From assembly GCF_016598575.1 (NCBI RefSeq), contig NZ_CP066801.1:1046001-1110000 (forward strand): a stretch of 64,000 bases of DNA, written 5' to 3'. The stretch comes from Streptomyces sp. HSG2. Lineage in GTDB: Bacteria; Actinomycetota; Actinomycetes; Streptomycetales; Streptomycetaceae. A model generated the notes under the pieces. It had not been told where the DNA came from. It searched no databases and was given only the letters and a program-made list of their open reading frames with translations. Numbering within the stretch: the first letter of the stretch is position 1; the number at the start of each line of letters is the position of its first letter. Below, piece after piece: positions 19,855 through 29,600 of this stretch. The translations under genes were made by a program, and so were the position numbers.

Positions 19855-20729
19855 GCTCCGTCCTGTACGACGCACAGGGCCCTCGGGCCAAGCGCCGCAA
19901 CATCGTCCTCACGGCCGCCTTCGTGGTCGCCCTCGCGGCGTCGCTGTGGTGGGTGATCACCGCACTCGCGGAAAAGGGCCAGCTCGACTGGGTGAAGTGG
20001 GAGATGTTCTTCACCAGCACCGAGCCGTGGACGACATACATCTGGCCGGGTCTGCAGAACACCCTGACCGCCGCCGCCCTGGCGATGATCATCGCGCTGC
20101 CGCTGGGCGCCGCCCTGGGCATCGCCCGGCTGTCGGACCACACCTGGGTGCGAGTCCCGGCCGGAATCGTCGTGGAGTTCTTCCGGGCCATCCCCGTCCT
20201 GGTGTTGATGATCTTCGGTCTGGCGCTGTACGCGCAGTACACCGATGTGAGCTCCGAGGTCCGGCCGCTGTACGCGGTCGTCACGGGCCTCGTCCTGTAC
20301 AACGCCTCGGTGCTCGCCGAGATCGTCCGTGCCGGAATCCAGTCCCTTCCCAAGGGGCAGTCCGAGGCCGCCCTGGCCATCGGCCTGCGCAAGAACCAGA
20401 CCATGCGTCTGGTCCTGCTGCCCCAGGCGGTCACCGCGATGCTGCCCGCCATCGTGAGCCAGATGGTGGTGATCGTGAAGGACACCGCCCTCGGCGGCGC
20501 CGTCCTCACCTTCTCCGAGCTGCTCTCGTCGGCCAGTACGATGAGCGGCTACTACGGCGCCAATACCATCGCCAGCTTCACCGTGGTAGCGGTGATCTTC
20601 ATCGCTCTGAACTTCGCGCTCACGACGCTCGCCGGGGCGCTGGAGCGGCGGCTGCGACAGGGGAAGAAGTCGAGCGGCGGCGCCGCGAAGTCCGCCGGCG
20701 CGCTCCCCGGTGCCACCACCGGCGACTGA
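19851..20729 (+). CDS. gluD: Glutamate ABC transporter permease GluD
   Basis: 292 residues, second permease of the importer. It has an N-terminal cytoplasmic stretch and membrane segment before the shared core. The EAA loop is EAALAIGLRKNQTMRLVLLP. The ATG overlaps the gluC stop by four bases, so translation is coupled. The operon ends at the hairpin 22 bases after its stop. Confidence 0.93.
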   Translation: MSSVLYDAQGPRAKRRNIVLTAAFVVALAASLWWVITALAEKGQLDWVKWEMFFTSTEPWTTYIWPGLQNTLTAAALAMIIALPLGAALGIARLSDHTWVRVPAGIVVEFFRAIPVLVLMIFGLALYAQYTDVSSEVRPLYAVVTGLVLYNASVLAEIVRAGIQSLPKGQSEAALAIGLRKNQTMRLVLLPQAVTAMLPAIVSQMVVIVKDTALGGAVLTFSELLSSASTMSGYYGANTIASFTVVAVIFIALNFALTTLAGALERRLRQGKKSSGGAAKSAGALPGATTGD

Positions 20730-20750
20730 CGGCCGGTCGTTCCCTCTCTT

Positions 20751-20796
20751 CAAGTGACGGAGGCGGTGGCGTGGGCGCCGCCGCCTCCGTCACTTG
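20751..20796 (+). terminator. Terminator of gluABCD
   Basis: Arms 20751-20766 and 20781-20796 are exact reverse complements (16 bp), with more pairing possible in the 14-base loop. It lies 22 bases after the gluD stop. Confidence 0.8.
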
Positions 20797-20906
20797 ACGC
20801 GTGCGGTGGCAATGGGTTGCATACGTTCTGTGATCGTGGACCCCGCCCCGCCTTCGTGTACCCCCGTGTCCGCCCGGACGCCATCACGGTCGGGAGGCGC
20901 GGCGAC

Positions 20907-22493
20907 GTGGACCCCGTGATCGTCACCGGGGCGGGACCAGTGGGGCTGACTCTGGCCCTGGCACTCGCCCGTCAAGAGGTCCCCTGCCTCCTCTTGGACG
21001 AGGGCTCGGGAAGGGACGAACCGCGGACCGCCCGCACGGTCGTCCTCCGTGCCGACACCGTGTCCCTGATGGAGCGCCTGACCGGCCTGCCGCTCGCGGA
21101 CGCCGGTACCGACTGGGTGGGATGGCGGGCCATGCGGCGAGGTCGGGTCGTGCGCGAGGAGCACTTCGAGCCCGGTCCCCGCCCCCTGCACGTCGGCCAG
21201 CACCTGCTCACGGACGCCCTGCGATCGGCACTGACCCGCGAACCGCTCGTCCGTGTGGTGGTGAACGCGCGCCTGGACGGCGTCGAGCGGGACGGCTCCG
21301 GCGTCACCGCGCGCACCCGCGGCACGGCGGACGACAGGTGGCGGGGTGCCTTCCTCGTCGGGTGCGACGGCCCCCGTTCGACCGTCCGCAAACTCCTGGA
21401 CATTCGGTTCCCGGGTCGCACGGCGGTGGAGCGCCACGCCGTGGCTGCGCTGCGTACCGATCTGCCATGGGCGGGCCTGGCGGTCATGCACCGAAACCCC
21501 CCGTGGCCTACCTCGGGTCCGTCCGTCTCCGAGATCACCGCGTGTCCGCTGTCCGAGGGCGTGTGGCGACTGGACTGGCTCCTCCCACCCGGAAGGGACC
21601 TGGTCACACCAGAGTTCATGGTGCACCGAGTACGAGAGGCACTGACCGGCTGGGGCGCCGGGAAGAGCCCCTGCTACGAACTCCTCGACACCGGCGTGCA
21701 CGTGGTGCACCACCGCCTCGCCCGCCGCTGGCGGGACGGCCGTGTCTTCCTCGCCGGTGACGCCGCCCACCTCCTCGGCGCGCTCGGCACGCACGGGCTC
21801 GACGAGGGCCTGCGCGACGCGGACAACCTGGCCTGGAAGCTGGCCGCCTGCTGGCACGACGGCCCGCGTGAGGCGCTCCTCGACAGCTACCAGGAGGAGC
21901 GGCGGGCCGCCGTAGCGGCGCGGCTTCGTGCGGCGGACCAGGTCCTGCCCCTGCTCAGAGGCGGAGGAGGGTTGCGGCTTCGAGTTCCCGGCACCTCCCG
22001 TGACGCCCTCCTCCTCGACGGCCGCCTGGGCCGAGGCGCGCTCGGTGCGCCGGTGAGCTACGCGGATTCACCCTTGGCGCCGCGGAGGCTGGAAGGAGGC
22101 GCCCGCGTGGACACCCGCCCGGGCGAGACCGCCGAGGACGTCGAGGTCACGGCCGAGGACGGCGACCGTGTCCGGTTGCGCGAACGCCTCGGGCGGGGGG
22201 CACTGCTGGTCGTGCTCGTCGCACCGGGCACCAGCGTGTGGGATCGACGGCACTGGGTGGGTGCCGGCGTCATGCCACGGCTGGCCGCCGCCGTGACGGC
22301 GCTGCCCTACCGCGCGGAGCTGCTGGTCGCCGACGGCTACCCGGGCGCGGCGCCCCATACCGTGCTGTTGGTGCGTCCCGACGGGTACCTGGTGACCGCC
22401 TTCGGCGGGGTTCGGCCCGCGGACCTGTACGGCGCCGCGGAGGCCGCGCTCGGGGGCTCGGAGGCGGCGACGACCGCCGTCGGTGCGTGCTGA
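20907..22493 (+). CDS. FAD-dependent aromatic monooxygenase
   Basis: About 528 residues of the PheA/TfdB class. The Rossmann FAD motif is VTGAGPVGLTLALALARQ, the DG motif region is LVGCDGPRSTVRKLL, and the second FAD motif is GDAAHLLGALGTHGLDEGLRDADNLAWKLA without the usual Pro-Pro. A thioredoxin-like C-terminal domain follows. The GTG at 20907-20909 with GGGAGG upstream fits the start because the FAD motif begins a few residues later; the frame is open for 51 codons before it. A terminator separates it from gluD. The substrate is unknown. Confidence 0.85.
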   Translation: MDPVIVTGAGPVGLTLALALARQEVPCLLLDEGSGRDEPRTARTVVLRADTVSLMERLTGLPLADAGTDWVGWRAMRRGRVVREEHFEPGPRPLHVGQHLLTDALRSALTREPLVRVVVNARLDGVERDGSGVTARTRGTADDRWRGAFLVGCDGPRSTVRKLLDIRFPGRTAVERHAVAALRTDLPWAGLAVMHRNPPWPTSGPSVSEITACPLSEGVWRLDWLLPPGRDLVTPEFMVHRVREALTGWGAGKSPCYELLDTGVHVVHHRLARRWRDGRVFLAGDAAHLLGALGTHGLDEGLRDADNLAWKLAACWHDGPREALLDSYQEERRAAVAARLRAADQVLPLLRGGGGLRLRVPGTSRDALLLDGRLGRGALGAPVSYADSPLAPRRLEGGARVDTRPGETAEDVEVTAEDGDRVRLRERLGRGALLVVLVAPGTSVWDRRHWVGAGVMPRLAAAVTALPYRAELLVADGYPGAAPHTVLLVRPDGYLVTAFGGVRPADLYGAAEAALGGSEAATTAVGAC

Positions 22494-22821
22494 ACGGCCA
22501 CAACCGGAGTCGCGGCCGGACCCCTCCCGGCGGTCGAGGACGGCGTGACGTGGCCGAAGCGGCCGGACCGAGTGCGGTGAGCCGGCCGTTGGCGCCGAGG
22601 GACCTAGGAACCGTGCCCACGCCCGAGATCGGAGCGAGACGGAGTCGTGATTCGCCCTCGATCGTCAGACCGGGGCATTCCGCGGATCAGCGCCGGTTGG
22701 GCGGCTCACCCTCCCCGACAAGGCCTCGGCCGACCTGCGGCTGTGGCCGTCCGCGTCGAGGGCGCACAGGGTGTGCGTCTACCCGGGATCGACGCCGGGG
22801 TCTCCTCCACGACCGGAGGTG
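22494..22821. other. Intergenic region, nothing recognised
   Basis: Space between the convergent monooxygenase and recX genes. I see only short, imperfect inverted repeats (for example CTCC...GGAG near 22803-22817) and no coding frame with a family signature. Confidence 0.4.
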
Positions 22822-23604
22822 TCAGACCGCTTCGTCGGGAGGGTCCACCTCCTCCCCCTCCTCTCGCAGGGCCTGTCGCACCACGCGGAGGGCGAGGCCC
22901 TCGGGGTAACCCTTGCGGGCCAGCACGCCCGCGAGGCGGCGCAGCCGCTTGTCCCGTTCGAGCCCGCGTGTCGCTCGCAGCTTCCTGCCGACGAGTTCGC
23001 GTGCGGTCGCCTCCTCCTGATCGGAGTCGATCCGGGAGACGGCGGCGTCGACAAGGTCGGGGGCCACGCCCTTGGTCCGCAGTTCTCGGGCGAGGGCCCG
23101 ACTCGCCAACCCCCGACCGTGGTGTCGGGATTCCACCCATGCGTGCGCGAAAGCCACGTCGTCGATCAGGCCGACCTGCTCGAACCGGTCGAGCACCTCC
23201 TCGGCGACGTCGTCGGGCACGCGTCGCCGGCGCAGCTCCTCGGCAAGCTGCCCTCGGGTCCGGGGCGCCCCGGTGATCAGGCGCAGGCAGACCGCCCGTG
23301 CCCGCTCGGCCGGGTCAGGGTGCGACCCGTCCTGCCCGGCACCCGACGTGGCGGTGATTCCGGCGCCCCGGGCCGGAGGTAGGAGTCGGTCCCGTCCGCC
23401 CCCTCGCGCCGAACTTCCGTGTCGGGGCCGATCGGGCCCCCGGGCCGGGGGACCCTCGGGAGGGATGCGATCCGGGCCGGTCGTGGGGGACACGCTTCGG
23501 CCGACGCCGTCTCGGTCCTCGCCGCCGGCCGGGGTGCCCGAGGACCGTGAGCCGCTCACGGTGGTCCGGTCGACGTCGACCGGCCACTCGGTGCGTCGTG
23601 TCAC
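22822..23604 (-). CDS. recX: RecA regulator RecX
   Basis: 260 residues. The last 160 hold the helical RecX repeats (AVCLRLITGAPRTRGQLAEE, FEQVGLIDDVAFAHAWVE, GLASRALARELRTKGV, RRLAGVLARKGYPEGLA). RecX caps RecA filaments and limits strand exchange. The first 90 residues are a low-complexity actinobacterial extension. The GTG start comes three bases after the recA stop, so the two genes are coupled and share the SOS-controlled promoter. Confidence 0.92.
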   Translation of the reverse strand: MTRRTEWPVDVDRTTVSGSRSSGTPAGGEDRDGVGRSVSPTTGPDRIPPEGPPARGPDRPRHGSSARGGGRDRLLPPARGAGITATSGAGQDGSHPDPAERARAVCLRLITGAPRTRGQLAEELRRRRVPDDVAEEVLDRFEQVGLIDDVAFAHAWVESRHHGRGLASRALARELRTKGVAPDLVDAAVSRIDSDQEEATARELVGRKLRATRGLERDKRLRRLAGVLARKGYPEGLALRVVRQALREEGEEVDPPDEAV

Positions 23605-23607
23605 GGA

Positions 23608-24720
23608 TCAGCCCTTGGCCGCTGCGGTCTTGGACTTCGCCCCCTTGGTCGAGGCGGGGGCGGGTACGGTCGCCGTCCCCGATGCCGGGGAATCCGCCCC
23701 GCCCTCGCCGGTGGCTTCGGCGGGGTGGGTGCCGACGCCCAGCTTGTCCTTGATCTTCCTCTCGATCTCGTCCGCGAGGTCCGGGTTGTCCTTGAGGAAG
23801 TTCCGCGCGTTCTCCTTGCCCTGACCCAGCTGATCGCCCTCGTACGTGTACCAGGCACCGGCCTTGCGGACGAAACCGTGCTCGACCCCCATGTCGATCA
23901 GGCCGCCCTCGCGACTGATGCCCTGGCCGTAGAGAATGTCGAACTCCGCCTGTTTGAAGGGGGGCGCGACCTTGTTCTTGACGACCTTGCACCGGGTGCG
24001 GTTGCCCACCGCCTCCGTGCCGTCCTTGAGCGTCTCGATGCGACGGATGTCGATGCGCACCGACGCGTAGAACTTCAGGGCACGGCCTCCGGTGGTGGTC
24101 TCCGGCGAGCCGAACATCACGCCGATCTTCTCGCGCAGCTGGTTGATGAAGATCGCCGTGGTCTTGGACTGGTTGAGCGCGCTGGTGATCTTGCGCAGGG
24201 CCTGACTCATCAGCCGGGCCTGCAGACCGACATGACTGTCGCCCATCTCACCCTCGATCTCGGCGCGGGGCACGAGGGCGGCGACCGAGTCGATGACGAT
24301 GAGGTCCAGGGCACCGGAGCGGACGAGCATGTCCGTGATCTCCAGCGCCTGCTCTCCGTTGTCGGGCTGGGACAGGATCAGGTTGTCGATGTCGACGCCC
24401 AGCTTCTTCGCGTACTCGGGGTCGAGAGCGTGCTCGGCGTCGACGAAGGCGACCTGTCCACCGGCCTTCTGCGCGTTCGCCACCGCATGGAGTGTGAGAG
24501 TCGTCTTGCCCGAGGACTCGGGGCCGTAGATCTCGACGACACGGCCCCGGGGCAGGCCCCCCACGCCGAGAGCCACGTCGAGCGCGGTCGACCCCGTCGA
24601 GATGACCTCGATCGGCTCCTTCGACCGCTCCCCCATGCGCATGACCGCGCCTTTTCCGAATTGTCGTTCGATTTGTGCGAGCGCGGCATCCAACGCCTTC
24701 TCGCGGTCGCTTCCCGCCAT
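23608..24720 (-). CDS. recA: Recombinase RecA
   Basis: 370 residues. It starts [18 protein letters not shown]; Walker A is [10 protein letters not shown], Walker [11 protein letters not shown], and DNA loop L2 runs through [21 protein letters not shown]. The C-terminus is Ala/Pro/Lys-rich, as in Streptomyces RecA. It performs homologous strand exchange and activates LexA self-cleavage. An SOS box lies about 175 bp upstream, within the promoter. recX follows immediately. Confidence 0.98.
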   Translation of the reverse strand: MAGSDREKALDAALAQIERQFGKGAVMRMGERSKEPIEVISTGSTALDVALGVGGLPRGRVVEIYGPESSGKTTLTLHAVANAQKAGGQVAFVDAEHALDPEYAKKLGVDIDNLILSQPDNGEQALEITDMLVRSGALDLIVIDSVAALVPRAEIEGEMGDSHVGLQARLMSQALRKITSALNQSKTTAIFINQLREKIGVMFGSPETTTGGRALKFYASVRIDIRRIETLKDGTEAVGNRTRCKVVKNKVAPPFKQAEFDILYGQGISREGGLIDMGVEHGFVRKAGAWYTYEGDQLGQGKENARNFLKDNPDLADEIERKIKDKLGVGTHPAEATGEGGADSPASGTATVPAPASTKGAKSKTAAAKG

Positions 24721-25017
24721 GGGTTCCACCCGGTTTGCTTGAGTCGATCGCTTCACGCCGGAGACGCTAGCGCCTGGCACCGACAACGCGCCCCGACGCC
24801 GAGCGATCTGTGGACAACTCCACCGCGGCGCCGACCCCGCCGCTCCCGAAGAGGTCACCCCCTCCGCACCGACGGCGCCGTCGAACCCCCATGAGAATGG
24901 ATGTTCGATTTTCATGTCAAGCGCGCCACCACGCACCTCCGAGCGTACGCCGGAGACACCCGAGCACACCTCGGGGCGGGCCCGGACACCCTCGAAGCCC
25001 CGCGAGGCCGCGACCGC
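24721..25017 (-). promoter_or_regulatory. recA promoter region with SOS box
   Basis: No gene. On the minus strand TTGACA (24920-24915) is followed after 18 bp by TCTCAT (24896-24891), a plausible -35/-10 pair. The sequence GAACATCCATTC (24906-24895) lies in the spacer. It resembles the actinobacterial LexA box GAAC-N4-GTTC with a half-degenerate second arm, and matches my recollection of the recA box of S. lividans. LexA binding there would block RNA polymerase. Confidence 0.7.
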
Positions 25018-26265
25018 TCAGCCGACCTCCCCCACGGCACCCTCCACCGTCTCCCGCGCGCCACCCGCGCCCCCGTCGGGCACCACAGGCCGCGGGACGT
25101 GTCCTCGGCGTCCACTCACGCGCGGATCCTCCGCCACGTCGTAGCGGCGTACGTAGGCGCCGAGAAAGGCCTGCAGGGTGGCCACGGCGGGGATCGCGAT
25201 CAGGGCCCCGACGGCACCGAGAAGCGCGGTCCCCGCCACGACCGAGCCGAAGGCGACCGCGGGATGGACATCCACGGTCCGCGCGGTCAGCTTGGGCTGC
25301 AACACGTAGTTCTCGAACTGCTGGTAGACCACCACGAAACCCAGCACCCACAACGCGTACCAGGGGTCCACCGTGAACGCGATCAGCAACGGCAGGGCTC
25401 CGGCGAGATACGTACCGATGGTCGGAATGAACTGCGAGACCAACCCCACCCAGACCGCGAGGGCCGGAGCGTACGGAACACCCAACACCTCCAGCAGGAT
25501 GTAATGGGCGATTCCGGACACCAACGCCATCAGTCCACGCGAATACAGATAGCCGCCGGTCTTGTCCACGGCGATCTCCCAGGCCCGCAGCACCTCGGCC
25601 TGCCGCGACGGCGGCAGCACCGAACAGAGCGCGCGACGCAACCGGGGACCGTCCGCCGCGAAGTAGAACGAGAACAACATCACCGTCAGTAGCTGGAACA
25701 GGCCACCGAGGACCTGCGCGGAGACGTCCAGCACACCGGTGGCGCTGTTCTGTACGTAGTCGCGCAGCCAGTCCGACCGCAGGAGTCCCTCCTGGATGTC
25801 CACCCGCCTCAGTTCCGTCGCGAAGTGGGTGTTGATCGCCTCGATCACGGAGTCCAGGTACTGGGGGAAGTCGTCGACCATCTTGACGATCTGCCCCGCG
25901 AGCATCGACCCCAGCAGGGTGACGAAGCCCGCCGCCGCCGCCGCGGTCGTCAGGAAGACCAGGAAGGTCGCCGCCCCCCGCCGCACCCCCCGCCCGGCCA
26001 TCCAACTGACCGCGGGCTCGATGGCGAGGGCCAGGAAGAAGGCGATCAGAATGTCGATCAGCAAAGCCGTGAGCTGGTGGAACGCCCAACTTCCGAACTG
26101 GAACGCCGCATACAGCGCGAGAGCGAGGAGCATTGCCCGCGGCAACCAGGGCGGCATGCGTCCGGGCCTGCCCGCCGGGTCGGGAGGGGGCGGCCCGCCC
26201 GACGAGGTCGGGGCGGACGGGGGTGTCTGGGGGGCTGCCTGCCCGGTCTCCTCTGTGGATGCCAC
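25018..26265 (-). CDS. AI-2E family transporter-like membrane protein
   Basis: About 415 residues. N-terminal Pro-rich cytoplasmic region, then eight hydrophobic segments in the AI-2E/PerM arrangement, including PAVSWMAGRGVRRGAATFLVFL and VWVGLVSQFIPTIGTYLAGALP. Members export or import small molecules, among them autoinducer-2 and Na+/Li+; the substrate here is unknown. The GTG at 26263-26265 is a plausible start, but a longer form up to 26313 cannot be excluded. It lies upstream of recA, downstream of the DUF3046 gene. Confidence 0.85.
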   Translation of the reverse strand: MASTEETGQAAPQTPPSAPTSSGGPPPPDPAGRPGRMPPWLPRAMLLALALYAAFQFGSWAFHQLTALLIDILIAFFLALAIEPAVSWMAGRGVRRGAATFLVFLTTAAAAAGFVTLLGSMLAGQIVKMVDDFPQYLDSVIEAINTHFATELRRVDIQEGLLRSDWLRDYVQNSATGVLDVSAQVLGGLFQLLTVMLFSFYFAADGPRLRRALCSVLPPSRQAEVLRAWEIAVDKTGGYLYSRGLMALVSGIAHYILLEVLGVPYAPALAVWVGLVSQFIPTIGTYLAGALPLLIAFTVDPWYALWVLGFVVVYQQFENYVLQPKLTARTVDVHPAVAFGSVVAGTALLGAVGALIAIPAVATLQAFLGAYVRRYDVAEDPRVSGRRGHVPRPVVPDGGAGGARETVEGAVGEVG

Positions 26266-26326
26266 GGACCAAGTGTCGCCCACCCCCGGGCGCGCGCCGA
26301 CGCCGTCCCCCACGGGCTCCGCCCCG

Positions 26327-26521
26327 TCAGCGCAGGGCCCGCGGCACGTCCATGACAGCGCAGACCACCCGCCAGACCTCCTTGGCGTCCCACCCCTCGC
26401 GCAGCGCCTCGTGCACCGTCAGTCCGCCCAGTTCGGACATGACGTGATCGCGCGCGAAGGTGTCCGCGTACCCGGGACCGAAGTGGTCCGCCATCCGCTG
26501 CCAAAAGAGCGTCAACCGCAT
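26327..26521 (-). CDS. DUF3046 protein
   Basis: 64 residues, beginning MRLTLFWQRMADHFGPGYAD. This is the compact actinobacterial DUF3046 family, always near recA/recX in Streptomyces as I recall. Function unknown. The ATG at 26519-26521 is the only sensible start. Its gene precedes the AI-2E protein gene by 61 bases and is divergent from lhr. Confidence 0.88.
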   Translation of the reverse strand: MRLTLFWQRMADHFGPGYADTFARDHVMSELGGLTVHEALREGWDAKEVWRVVCAVMDVPRALR

Positions 26522-26549
26522 GGGCCCAGTATCCCGCCTCGGGGGCCGC

Positions 26550-26573
26550 CCCACGCCCACGCCCACGCCCACC
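26550..26573. repeat. Hexamer CCCACG tandem repeat
   Basis: Just under four copies of CCCACG lie in the divergent DUF3046/lhr intergenic region, which also holds the promoters. It could vary in copy number by slippage; no function is evident. Confidence 0.6.
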
Positions 26574-26696
26574 GCGGCCACGACGGATGGCCAACGCCCC
26601 GGGCACTCGGCGAACCCCTCGGCGCGCCGGGCCACGCCTCACCCGCGCCGGACACGGTCCCGCCCGACTGTCGGTGGCGAGGTGCACGATGGACGC

Positions 26697-29600
26697 ATGG
26701 CCAGCTCGACAACGCCCGCCCTGGACGGCTTCTCCCCCGCCACCCGCGCGTGGTTCCGTGCGGCCTTTCCCGCGCCCACTCCGGCTCAGGAAGGCGCCTG
26801 GCGGGCCATCGCCGACCGCTCCGACGTGCTGGTGGTCGCGCCCACCGGATCCGGCAAGACCCTCGCCGCGTTCCTCGCCGCTCTCGACGGGTTGACGTCC
26901 GCGGCGCCGCCCGCGGACCCCCTGAAGCGCTGCCGAGTGTTGTACGTCTCCCCCCTGAAGGCGCTCGCGGTGGACGTCGAACGCAACCTCCGCAGCCCGC
27001 TGATCGGAATCCGTCATGAGGCGGCGCGCCTCGGCCTCCCCGAGCCGGACGTCAGGGTGGGCATCCGATCGGGGGATACCCCGGCCGCGGAGCGACGGGC
27101 GCTGGCCATCCGTCCCCCGGATGTTCTGATCACCACACCGGAGTCCCTGTTCCTCATGCTCACCTCGGCCACGCGCGAGGCGCTGACCGGTGTGGAGACC
27201 GTGATTCTCGACGAGGTGCACGCCCTCGCCGGCACCAAGCGCGGCGCTCACCTCGCACTCTCGCTGGAGCGGCTCGACACGCTGTTGTCCGCGCCGGCCC
27301 GCCGTATCGGGCTCTCCGCCACCGTTCGTCCGGTGGACGAGGTGGCCAGGTTCCTCTCGCCCCGCCGCAAGGTCGAGATCGTCCAGCCGCCCTCGGGCAA
27401 GGAGTTCGACCTCTCCGTCGTCGTGCCGGTGGAGGACCTGGGCGAGCTGGTCGCCGGCGGCCCCGGGGAGAACGGAGAGGGCGATCGACCGTCGATCTGG
27501 CCCCACGTCGAGGAGCGGATCACCGAACTCGTGCGGTCGCACCGCTCCACGATCGTGTTCGCCAACTCACGTCGTCTCGCCGAGCGCCTGTGCAACCGCC
27601 TGAACGAGATCGCCTTCGAACGCGCCGGCGGCGAGCCCACCGAGGCACACCACGCACCGGCGGAGCTGATGGGCGGCTCGGGCTCGTCGCGGGGCGCTCC
27701 CCCGGTCCTCGCCCGCGCCCACCACGGCTCCGTCTCCAAGGAACAGCGGGCCCAGGTGGAGGAGGACCTGAAAGCGGGACGACTGCCCGCGGTGGTCGCC
27801 ACCTCCAGCCTCGAGCTGGGTATCGACATGGGCGCCGTGGACCTCGTGGTACAGGTGGAGTCCCCGCCCTCCGTCGCATCCGGACTGCAACGCGTCGGTC
27901 GGGCCGGCCACCAGGTGGGTGCGGTCTCGGCGGGGGTGGTGTTCCCCAAGTACCGGGGCGACCTCGTCCAGGCCGCCGTGGTGACCGAGCGCATGCGCGA
28001 AGGCGCGATCGAAGCGCTGCGAGTGCCCGCCAACCCGCTCGACGTCCTGGCCCAGCAGATCGTCGCGATGACCGCCATGGACACCTGGCACGTGGACGAG
28101 CTGCTCGCCACCGTCCGACGTGCCGCCCCCTTCGCTTCCCTTCCGGAGTCGGCCTTCACGGCCGTCCTCGACATGCTCGCCGGACGCTACCCCTCCGACG
28201 CCTTCGCGGAGCTGCGCCCACGCGTGGTCTGGGATCGTGTCGCCGGCACCGTGGCAGGGAGGCCGGGTGCCCAGCGACTCGCCGTCACCTCCGGCGGGAC
28301 GATCCCAGACCGAGGGCTCTTCGGCGTGTTCCTCGCCGGCGCCGACCCCAGGAAGGGCGGCGGCAGGGTCGGCGAGCTCGACGAGGAGATGGTCTACGAG
28401 TCCCGGGCCGGGGACGTCTTCACCCTCGGCACCACCTCTTGGCGCATCGAGGACATCACGCGCGACCGGGTCCTGGTCTCCCCCGCGCCGGGCGTGCCTG
28501 GCAGGCTGCCGTTCTGGAAGGGCGACCAGCTCGGCCGCCCGCTGGAGTTGGGCCGCGCCCTGGGAGCCTTCCTGCGAGAGGTGGGCGCCCTGACGGAGGA
28601 GGACGCGCGGGTGCGACTCCTGGCGGCAGGGCTCGACGCCTGGGCCGCGGGCAACGTCCTCGCCTACCTCGACGAGCAACGCCGGGCGTGCGGACACGTA
28701 CCCGACGACCGCACCATCGTCGTGGAGCGTTTCCGGGACGAGCTGGGAGACTGGCGCGTGGTGGTCCACTCCCCCTTCGGCGCTCAGGTCCACGCGCCCT
28801 GGGCGCTGGCCCTGGGCGCCCGGCTCTCCGAGCGGCACGGTATCGACGCGCAGGTGATGCACGCGGACGACGGCATCGTGCTGCGCCTGCCGGACGCCGA
28901 CCTCGCGGGCATGGATCTCCTCGACGCCGATCCGGTCCGCGACGGCACGGCCGCGAGCGGCGCGCACGAGAGCGGGGAAGCCCCGATCGGGGCGGCCGAG
29001 GTGGTCTTCGACCGGACGGAAGTCGAGCGGATCGTCACCGATCAGGTCGGCGGTTCGGCGCTGTTCGCCTCCCGCTTCCGCGAGTGCGCCGCGCGGGCCT
29101 TGCTCCTGCCCAGGCGCACGCCTGGCAAACGGACGCCGCTCTGGCAACAGCGGCAGCGCGCCTCCCAGTTGCTGGAGGTCGCGAGCGACTACGGCTCCTT
29201 CCCGATCGTCCTGGAAGCCGTGCGCGAATGTCTCCAGGACGTCTTCGACGTCCCCGGGCTGGTCGAGCTGATGGGCGATCTCGAGACCCGCCGGGTGCGC
29301 CTGGTGGAGGTCACCACCACCGAACCCTCCCCGTTCGCCCGGTCCCTGCTCTTCGGCTATGTGGCCCAGTTCCTCTACGAGGGAGACTCGCCCCTGGCAG
29401 AGCGCAGGGCCGCGGCCCTCTCCCTGGACTCCGGCCTGCTGGCCGAGTTGCTCGGTCGGGCCGAGCTGCGCGAACTGCTCGACGCCGAGGTACTGAGCGC
29501 GCTGGAGAGCGAGTTGCAGTGGCTGACCGAGGAGCGGCGGATCAAGGACGTGGAGGGTGTCGCCGACGCCCTCCGAGTGCTCGGGCCGCTGTCGGACGCC

